Shown piece by piece: positions 57,632 to 64,000 of a stretch of DNA of 64,000 nucleotides; position 1 is the first letter of the stretch; every line of letters begins with the position of its first letter. Origin of the DNA: RGIG9115 sp045128915 (lineage in GTDB: Bacteria; Bacillota; Clostridia; UBA1381). A program made the position numbers and the translations under genes. The notes beneath the pieces were generated by a model, which saw nothing but the letters and a program-made list of their open reading frames with translations, searched no databases and was not told where the DNA came from. The DNA lies in NCBI GenBank assembly GCA_045128915.1, contig JBGVIT010000040.1:34997-98996 (forward strand), written 5' to 3'.

Positions 57632-60600
57632 TTAATCAAATACAATATGCTGCGATAGAGGACACAGATTTTCATCCCAATTAAAAATTTTTATAATATT
57701 CCCACTATTAAAAGTAGCCTTATCACTTTTTTCAATTTCAACAGCCTCAACCATTCTATCTCCACTAAAGCTTGCAGCAATTATATTTTTATCAGATAAA
57801 TTACTTACAATAACAACATCTGAAGGATGCTTATATATATACTCGAAATCGCCATTTAAAAATTCCACATCAGGTTCATCAATTTCCCATTCCAAAATAT
57901 CCGTAAAATCTGTTTTCTTATTTTCAGATATAATTACATTCAATGTAGCTACGTCGCTTACGCTTAAATGTATTTCTATTTGCTTAACTGAATTCCCGTA
58001 TGCTTCCGGAAGTTCCAGTGATGAATTTAAAGAGATTTCTGCCGGACAATCTGATGCAAAAGTCAAATAAACTGTTTTCCCTTTCTTTGTAAGTGTTGCA
58101 CCATTATCAGTAATAGTAACATCTGCTTCCGTATTCATTCTCCAAACAACAGTCGATTCCTCTGCAACATCAACTTTATCGCAAATTTCAAGAACTCGTC
58201 TGTTATTTCTTAAATAATACCCCCTTTTTACACTCTCAGCATTAGAATACAACTTCGTCATATCCAGCACTGCATAAGCCGAATTATATCCGGTTTCAAA
58301 TTCAGTAACTTCTGCATTTTCACTTGCACTTTGTGCTCCCGATGTTTCTGTAGCAGCAAATATCTCAAGTGTATTATGTCCTTGCAGAGAACGGGCAAAA
58401 GAATTATCCTCGATATATGACTTCAATGGAATATCCAAAGCCCATCTTTCTCCGTTTAAATCGAACACAAATGCTCCGGCATCTGTATGATAATGGTCAC
58501 CTGTATTATTCCCTCCATGAAATGCAACATATGCCCCAGTGTCTTTTTGCCACTGTTCACGCATTGTTACAGACTCTGCTTCTCTGAAATAATAATCCGT
58601 AGGTAAATCTAATGATGTTAATATTACATCGGCATCATACCATAACAAATCTTCCGGTTTTACCGAAGTTGAATACATATTATCAAAGAATAATTTGGCT
58701 TTTGTTAAATTATCATCATTAAATTTATTCCCCAAGTAAAACAATGCGGAAGTGTTAATATGAGTAACAAATCCATCGTGATAGTCATTCATTCCTTGCG
58801 GTGCATCTATTCCGATAGCAAAATATCCTGTATTTCTAAATCCGTTGCTTTTTTCTAGATCAAGAGTTTCTCCAAAGAAAACATCAAGGCTCGAATACAG
58901 ATATGATAAAAACTCCATTGTGTAAGCCCAATAATGTCCACCTTCGTGCCAAGCACCATCAGGCAGGAATAAATATATATTATCCTCACAAGCTCGTATA
59001 GCCTTTGTTAGAATTTCACTATACCTGTCCACATCTGTTTCCCAAAGAGCCATAGCACATATAGCAGCAGTTCCGTTTACAACACTGCTCCAATTAGTTT
59101 TGGTACTTACCCAAAATGGAGATGGAATTGTATTATAAGCTGAATACGAATAGTTTAAAAAATACTCATTAATTTTATTTTCAATATTTTCCTTTTGATT
59201 CGTTGTAAGCTCATCTCTAAGCCAGTCATAATATAAAGCAACTCCAAAAGCCATTTCTGCCGCATCAAGAAAATGTGTACCAGCATTCCAATCATCAAAC
59301 GTAAGAACTGAATTTAATTCTGCTGTAGCTCTATTCTTATAATCAACATTATTCGTAAGCTTATATGCTGTTAGCAATGTCAAAATACGATTTCTAAATT
59401 CAGTTGAAACAGCAAGCAATTTTCCATCAGAAGAAAGTGTATAGCTAAGAATTTCTCTATTCAGATAAGAATTAGCATTGCTTATAACGGTAGAATATCT
59501 GCTTTGCATAAATTCATTTGTAGTACATGACTCAATAATTTCATCAAACCGTCCCGCATCTGTTAACAATCTTTGATTTGTATTTATTTTTACAGAAGCA
59601 AGTTTTTCCGGTGTATATCTTCTAAACATAAGATAACGATGTATATAATCCATTTGCGAAGACGATGGAAAAGCAGAATTTTGATCAAATACACATAAAC
59701 CTTTTCCATTTTCTGAATACTCATAACCATTGTTTTGTGCAGTAGTTAAAATATTAACATATCCAATTCCTGTGTCTGTCCACTCTGCCGCACCAACAGA
59801 ATCGAAAAGTTTTTCTGCATCACTGATTGCAAGATATATATTTCCTTCACTTGTATGCACGGGATAATCCAAATATATCTTATCAGTTCCGTTCCAAGCA
59901 GAAGAAACATTTGTTTCAACAGCAATCCTATTCTTCAGTGCTATTTGTGAGTATTTTTTAGACTTAAATGGTGATATTTCTGCACTTTCCAGATTTTGTG
60001 TATTTCCTACTGTATCCGAATTATAAATTTTAAGATTATCAATGCAATATTCTCCTACTCCGGCTGTAAAATAAAATCTCGAAAGTGTAACCTGCTTAAG
60101 ATTTTTTCCAACATTCATATTATCCTTAACAAGTTCTCCACCAATATAAGCAGAGACTCTTCCGTTTGAAAGATTAACCGCTATTGTTACATCAAACCAC
60201 TCTCCATCTTTTGCAGTATATATCGTATCTCCTCCTACAGTTAGAACATTCCCCTTAAATATAGCACAATTTGCAGTAACAGTTTCTGTCGTTGTTTCAT
60301 TACGAAGCATCAATTGCATCGTTCCGTTTGAATTTGATTTTCCGCATAGTGAGAAATCTACCACAAAAAATCCTGCCTCTGCCACAAAAGAGTTAAGTTC
60401 AAAATAAGAATCCGATGATTGTGACGGCTGAACTGAAATATATTCGTTAGTTTTGGCTATCTGTGCATTTTTTTTATTTATTGTCAAACCATTAAAGCTA
60501 CTTGAAAAATCATTATCATAGAAAACGAAATATTCACTTTCTGTATTCAATGTAATATGATAAATATATTCCTTATCTCCACTTACAATTATTGCATAAT

Positions 60601-62410
60601 TACCCGCAATGGAAACTTCCTCGCTTAATAATGCTCCATTTTCATCCACAACAGATGCTTCAATATTCTCATTAGTGAGTGAATCAATCAACTCGCTTGA
60701 AGATACCTCTTCATATAAAATTATTTCTCTTGAAAAATCATTTTTAATTGCAATATTAGAGTTTAAATCAGTATAAAGTTTAAAATCTTCATTTTCTGTT
60801 GATGGAAAGTAATTTGACACTGAAAAGTCTATATTATCAACTGAAAAATCATCACCCACGCCACTGTCTTTTACAAATCTAGGATAATTAGCGGTCATAG
60901 AAGTATATGCAAATGATTCATAACCATCAAAAATCTTCACACCATTCACATATGCTGACCATGTAGCTGTATCATACGCATACTCTTCAATCAAATCAAT
61001 CCTGTACCATTGTTTTGCCTTAATATCCATTAATTTTTGAGTATTTCCAAGCAATTTCAATTTTCCGTTTGAAATACTCATAAGAGTTTTTGTTCGGGCG
61101 GAATCCGCAATAACAGACAAAGCTGATGCATCACTGCTTACAGCTACATCAAACGAAAGCTTGAAATACTTATTAATATTTGTAAGTGTAATATCAGAAT
61201 ATACATCTTTAAAATATCCATACGTTCCGGCATTTCCGGTAAATGTAATTGATTTATTTGATGAACCATATTTCAAACTGTTAGAATAATAATCCGGAAT
61301 AGTATTATTGCTAAATCCCGATACTCTCCAACTTCCATAATTGTAATATGTACCACCTGTCCAATTATTAAAATCATGTGTTTTTTGAACAATGTAATCA
61401 TCCAATAATCCTATTGGATATACATATGTATCTTCTCCCTTTACCACTCTAAGATAATTCCCTATCGCCGAAGCATCGTCCTCAATTTCTGTAGAGCTCT
61501 CATCAACAACTGTATATGAATCTGCACCAGTCAAATAGTTTTCTACAAAATATGCGTTAACATCAGATTTTACCTTTATATGTCTTGGAAAAGCATTTTT
61601 AACTTCAATTTTAGTAGAGTATCCTGCTGAAATATCCAAAACCGGATAAGAGTATACCGGCTCCTCTGTGTCATCAGAATTTTTTATGTTGATATTATCA
61701 AGAGCAAAACCATTTTCATAATATTTAGTATTTCCGTTTTCGTCTTGATAGGTATCCGTGTTGGTAAAATAATTAAACCACATTTCAGTCAACTTTGTAG
61801 CCTTGAAAGATGTGCTTGTTCCACACAACTGATCATCCACATAAAATTTCCAGTTTCCCAGAGAACCATCATATGATTCTACCATTTTAATGTTATACCA
61901 TCGTTTTGCCTCAACACTGCTCACAAGAGTGACTGAATTGTTAGCCGACTTCATAACTCCGTTTGAAATACTAAACAAAGTGTATCTTGTGGTTGAATTG
62001 TCAGAATTCGATTTTACCGTAACGCTCATTGAGCTTTTTAAAGAATCAACTGCAACATCAAATGCTATCGTTTTATATTTATATGTAGTTCCATCAAGGG
62101 TAGTGTCTGTATATTGAGAAAAGTTTATATAGGAATATTTAGCGCCCAAGACACCACCATATTGAGTTTGCGCACCCTCATCATTACCAATATGAAAAGC
62201 CTTTGAATCAGATCCATAAAGTTTTTCAGATACCATGTAATTTCCTATACCTGATACATCATTTACGCGAAAACAACTTTCAGAATAAGCACTGTTCCAA
62301 GACTCAAAACCGATATTTCCCATCTCAGTATCACTGGCCAAAACCTCAATCGACAGCATAGGCAAAACCATCGAAAGAATCATCAAAACAGCTATTATTT
62401 TCTTTAACAT
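57632..62410 (-). CDS. large secreted heparinase II/III-like polysaccharide lyase
   Basis: 1592 residues from ATG 62410 (AAGGTGGAG upstream; an ATG 57 bases earlier lacks a ribosome site). Signal peptide ~1-25 (LKKIIAVLMILSMVLPMLSI). Three LamG-like beta domains lie at ~30-245, ~345-535 and ~630-830. The first two are each followed by a ~78-residue module with KN-F-R and GNY-G-YIY signatures. Residues ~870-1540 hold a heparinase II/III-type lyase: an alpha/alpha toroid (AGTHFLDAAEMAFGVALYYD, GAWHEGGHYWAYTMEFLSYL) then an anti-parallel beta region with GDHYHTDAGAFVFDLNGERW. The family eliminates glycosidic bonds next to a uronic acid. No SLH or sortase anchor is seen at the C-terminus. Substrate is probably a rhamnose- and uronate-containing polymer. 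Confidence 0.88.
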   Translation of the reverse strand: MLKKIIAVLMILSMVLPMLSIEVLASDTEMGNIGFESWNSAYSESCFRVNDVSGIGNYMVSEKLYGSDSKAFHIGNDEGAQTQYGGVLGAKYSYINFSQYTDTTLDGTTYKYKTIAFDVAVDSLKSSMSVTVKSNSDNSTTRYTLFSISNGVMKSANNSVTLVSSVEAKRWYNIKMVESYDGSLGNWKFYVDDQLCGTSTSFKATKLTEMWFNYFTNTDTYQDENGNTKYYENGFALDNINIKNSDDTEEPVYSYPVLDISAGYSTKIEVKNAFPRHIKVKSDVNAYFVENYLTGADSYTVVDESSTEIEDDASAIGNYLRVVKGEDTYVYPIGLLDDYIVQKTHDFNNWTGGTYYNYGSWRVSGFSNNTIPDYYSNSLKYGSSNKSITFTGNAGTYGYFKDVYSDITLTNINKYFKLSFDVAVSSDASALSVIADSARTKTLMSISNGKLKLLGNTQKLMDIKAKQWYRIDLIEEYAYDTATWSAYVNGVKIFDGYESFAYTSMTANYPRFVKDSGVGDDFSVDNIDFSVSNYFPSTENEDFKLYTDLNSNIAIKNDFSREIILYEEVSSSELIDSLTNENIEASVVDENGALLSEEVSIAGNYAIIVSGDKEYIYHITLNTESEYFVFYDNDFSSSFNGLTINKKNAQIAKTNEYISVQPSQSSDSYFELNSFVAEAGFFVVDFSLCGKSNSNGTMQLMLRNETTTETVTANCAIFKGNVLTVGGDTIYTAKDGEWFDVTIAVNLSNGRVSAYIGGELVKDNMNVGKNLKQVTLSRFYFTAGVGEYCIDNLKIYNSDTVGNTQNLESAEISPFKSKKYSQIALKNRIAVETNVSSAWNGTDKIYLDYPVHTSEGNIYLAISDAEKLFDSVGAAEWTDTGIGYVNILTTAQNNGYEYSENGKGLCVFDQNSAFPSSSQMDYIHRYLMFRRYTPEKLASVKINTNQRLLTDAGRFDEIIESCTTNEFMQSRYSTVISNANSYLNREILSYTLSSDGKLLAVSTEFRNRILTLLTAYKLTNNVDYKNRATAELNSVLTFDDWNAGTHFLDAAEMAFGVALYYDWLRDELTTNQKENIENKINEYFLNYSYSAYNTIPSPFWVSTKTNWSSVVNGTAAICAMALWETDVDRYSEILTKAIRACEDNIYLFLPDGAWHEGGHYWAYTMEFLSYLYSSLDVFFGETLDLEKSNGFRNTGYFAIGIDAPQGMNDYHDGFVTHINTSALFYLGNKFNDDNLTKAKLFFDNMYSTSVKPEDLLWYDADVILTSLDLPTDYYFREAESVTMREQWQKDTGAYVAFHGGNNTGDHYHTDAGAFVFDLNGERWALDIPLKSYIEDNSFARSLQGHNTLEIFAATETSGAQSASENAEVTEFETGYNSAYAVLDMTKLYSNAESVKRGYYLRNNRRVLEICDKVDVAEESTVVWRMNTEADVTITDNGATLTKKGKTVYLTFASDCPAEISLNSSLELPEAYGNSVKQIEIHLSVSDVATLNVIISENKKTDFTDILEWEIDEPDVEFLNGDFEYIYKHPSDVVIVSNLSDKNIIAASFSGDRMVEAVEIEKSDKATFNSGNIIKIFNWDENLCPLSQHIVFD
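60548..60790 (-). repeat. KN-module copy B in the lyase
   Basis: Encodes DFKLYTDLNSNIAIKNDFSR onward to SIAGNYAIIVSGDKEYIYHI. It aligns with copies A (61406-61642) and C (63597-63836) at the I-x-IKN-x-F-x-R start, the central D-E-x-G/S region and the GNY-(6)-G-x-x-YIY end. Confidence 0.7.
61406..61642 (-). repeat. KN-module copy A in the lyase
   Basis: Encodes SYPVLDISAGYSTKIEVKNA, FPRHIKVKS, then SAIGNYLRVVKGEDTYVYPI. It directly follows the first LamG-like domain. Confidence 0.7.
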
Positions 62411-62468
62411 ATAACTCCACCTTGTAAAAAGCAGGCAGATAAAACATATCTCCCTGCTTTTAATCATA

Positions 62469-64000
62469 TTAATTCGCAGAAGCAGTACCTGTCAGCGGTA
62501 CAAGAGTTCCAAAACCAGACCAAAGCATAGCCTTGACTGTTGTTTTTTCACCCTTTGTAACTTCAAGAGACGCCTCAAGTTTTTTATCTGACATTATATC
62601 GTCAGAAATAATATCTACAAGTCTGCCATCTTCATAAACTGCAAGCACAAGAACCGGATTATACTCTGAAAGTGATGTTCTACTAATTGTTGTTGTCGCC
62701 AAAACCGTTCCTGTCGAAAGTGTTGTTGTTTCTGCACCATTGACAAAAAGATTTATTCCATCAATTTCTGTGATCTTATAATACTTATAAATTCCATTCT
62801 TAGTTGCAACTACTGTAGTCACCCCTTCGGAATCTACATAGCTTGAAATCTCTGCTCCATTAATAGCAGTTGCATCAGATGCCTGATATGTTCCTTCAAC
62901 AACAACCTCATCCAAAGCATTTGCATTTGCGTCAAACATTAACTTTCCTGAAAATTCTGCAGACGGAATATCACTCTGTGCGTATGAAGGTTCGCCAATA
63001 TAATAAGTAAAGTTATCAGCTGCCCAATATGCAGTTTCACCAATCGGAATATTTGAAGCACAAATTCTCATTGTTCCGGCATTTGGAACTAATAATCCCT
63101 CTCCGGTAAATGTTTCTGTATGTTTCTTTTCTCCGTCAATATAGAAATCTATCTTTTTATCTGCCGGATAAATAACCATATCAACCTTCACCCAAGAATC
63201 AGGAAGAATCTGACAAACATTTTCTGTATCAAAGAAGTTCACGCCATTCTTCGCCGAAAGGCTTACAGCAAACTTTGTTGAACCAACTGTTGAACCAACC
63301 TGAGGTTTAAATACCCACGTCAGTGAGCCATCAAAATTATCATTTATTGCAAATTCAGCGCTATATGTCTGCGGAAGAGAAGTTGTTGTATAACCATAAC
63401 TCTCAGGCTTGAAAATAAGCCATTTTGATTCCCCATTATCCTGAGTATTATTGGTTGCATCTGTACATGTAAATGATAAATCGTCCGCAGCCTTACCATA
63501 AATACCTGTCTTTGAAAAACCAAGAGTACCAAGCTTTGTACTACTGAGTGTTGATGTTATTTTCTGTGAGCCATTATCAAAGCTATCTTTTACTGAGAAT
63601 CCACCAATTGGATAAATATATGTTTTACCCTCAATACTCACACTCATATAATTACCAAAAGCTACTGCATCATCGGTCAAAGCATTTGAGTTTTCATCAA
63701 GATATATAATTGTAGCACCCTGATTTGAAATTAAAGAACTAATATCACTAACCTTAGTTGCACTATCTACAACAATCTTTCTTGGAAAAGAATTCTTTAT
63801 AGCAAATTTTGTATTATCCACAGTAGTTAATTCAATTTCATCTGTTATGATTTCAGGAGCATAATTTGATACTGCAAATGTTACATTATCTATTGAGAAG
63901 TCATCACCCTTTGCTGATTGCTTTACTACATTTACCCTGTCAAGCTTTGTAAATTTAAAGCCTGCTCCACCATCAAACACCTTTACTCCATCTACATACG
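62469..64000 (-). CDS. secreted polysaccharide-associated protein, 5' end beyond window
   Basis: At least 510 codons, stop at 62469, frame open through the right edge (YVDGVKVFDGG runs across it), so the true start lies outside. Visible parts: the tail of a LamG-like domain (GDDFSIDNVTFAVSNYAP), a KN-module (63597-63836), a full LamG/concanavalin-like domain with YSAEFAINDNFDGSLTWVFK, VKVDMVIYPADKKIDFYIDG and AAWADNFTYYIG-type end, and a C-terminal beta stretch with NPVLVLAVYEDGRLVDIISD that resembles a bacterial Ig-like or wall-bound tail. No catalytic domain is visible. Gap to the lyase gene is 58 bases, so both are one operon. Probably a secreted carbohydrate-binding or lyase protein. Confidence 0.75.
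   Translation of the reverse strand, partial: YVDGVKVFDGGAGFKFTKLDRVNVVKQSAKGDDFSIDNVTFAVSNYAPEIITDEIELTTVDNTKFAIKNSFPRKIVVDSATKVSDISSLISNQGATIIYLDENSNALTDDAVAFGNYMSVSIEGKTYIYPIGGFSVKDSFDNGSQKITSTLSSTKLGTLGFSKTGIYGKAADDLSFTCTDATNNTQDNGESKWLIFKPESYGYTTTSLPQTYSAEFAINDNFDGSLTWVFKPQVGSTVGSTKFAVSLSAKNGVNFFDTENVCQILPDSWVKVDMVIYPADKKIDFYIDGEKKHTETFTGEGLLVPNAGTMRICASNIPIGETAYWAADNFTYYIGEPSYAQSDIPSAEFSGKLMFDANANALDEVVVEGTYQASDATAINGAEISSYVDSEGVTTVVATKNGIYKYYKITEIDGINLFVNGAETTTLSTGTVLATTTISRTSLSEYNPVLVLAVYEDGRLVDIISDDIMSDKKLEASLEVTKGEKTTVKAMLWSGFGTLVPLTGTASAN
63597..63836 (-). repeat. KN-module copy C in the edge protein
   Basis: Encodes ELTTVDNTKFAIKNSFPRKI, then LDENSNALTDDAVAFGNYMS and IEGKTYIYPIGG. 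It is the same module as copies A and B of the neighbouring lyase. Confidence 0.7.

Noticed and set aside
62469..63980. Start codon at 63980 for the edge protein
   Set aside because: The frame is open to the edge and the residues just upstream continue the LamG-like motif seen in the neighbouring lyase, so the true start lies outside the window.

Overview
The window looks like chromosome of a low-to-moderate GC anaerobic Firmicute of class Clostridia, probably gut-associated and probably outside the best-studied genera. Evidence: SpoVG, a SigB/F/G-type sigma factor, S-layer homology (SLH) domains, a rubrerythrin/thioredoxin oxidative-stress operon, Gram-positive-type lipobox transporters, a YtcQ/LplB/LplC-type sugar ABC system, Tn916-type integrase/excisionase, and strong AGGAGG ribosome sites that often pick TTG or GTG starts. 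A pectin/rhamnose-uronate degrader such as a Monoglobus relative would fit, but that is a guess.

Layout. 1-2313: the 5' part of a secreted NlpC/P60 cell-wall hydrolase, cut by the window edge. 2.5-15 kb: a compact, same-strand, apparently intact cassette of short-tailed (podovirus-like) phage genes: major capsid protein, large terminase, beta-propeller tail hub, coiled-coil fibre, receptor-binding protein, endolysin, holin, connector, portal and an internal virion protein. It has its own promoter and a terminator, but no integrase, repressor, replication or small-terminase gene in view. 15-18.3 kb: a zinc-ribbon membrane protein, an AAA/DUF4143 ATPase and a REP-associated transposase (RAYT) bracketed by degenerate palindromic repeats. 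18.3-23.2 kb: a large S-layer protein diverging from a PfkB sugar kinase. 23.2-24.5 kb: FTR-like protein, thioredoxin, rubrerythrin. 24.6-30.9 kb: sugar ABC transporter (binding protein and two permeases) diverging from a membrane-bound AraC regulator. 30.9-31.9 kb: a hairpin-rich intergenic repeat field and five tRNAs (Val, Asp, Phe, Gly, Cys). 32-37.4 kb: SpoVG, MurC, a UgtP-like glycosyltransferase operon with a TM1266-family regulator, cysteine synthase and a nucleotidyltransferase. 37.4-40.8 kb: two divergent sigma-factor operons, one with an anti-sigma factor. 41-43.5 kb: Tn916-type integrase, excisionase and a small HTH regulator, with no conjugation genes in view.

43.9-64 kb is one long minus-strand catabolic locus whose promoter lies beyond the right edge. 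Two large secreted proteins, one carrying a heparinase II/III-like lyase domain, would attack a polysaccharide outside the cell. GH105 unsaturated uronyl hydrolase, an ADP-ribosylglycohydrolase-family protein and an SGNH hydrolase would trim the fragments inside. KduI (fused to a carbohydrate-binding-like domain), a KduD-type dehydrogenase, KdgK and KdgA would take unsaturated uronate to pyruvate and glyceraldehyde-3-phosphate. L-rhamnose isomerase, an FGGY kinase, a class II aldolase, a fucose/arabinose-isomerase-family protein and an epimerase-like protein would process the deoxy sugar. Together they point to a polymer of rhamnose and uronic acid, such as rhamnogalacturonan or an ulvan-like polysaccharide.

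Most interesting signals: the structure-only phage cassette (gene-transfer-agent-like or domesticated), a repeated module pair shared by the two adjacent secreted polysaccharide proteins, the CBM-like/KduI fusion, the ADP-ribosylglycohydrolase inside a sugar operon, and the palindromic repeat field next to the tRNA array.
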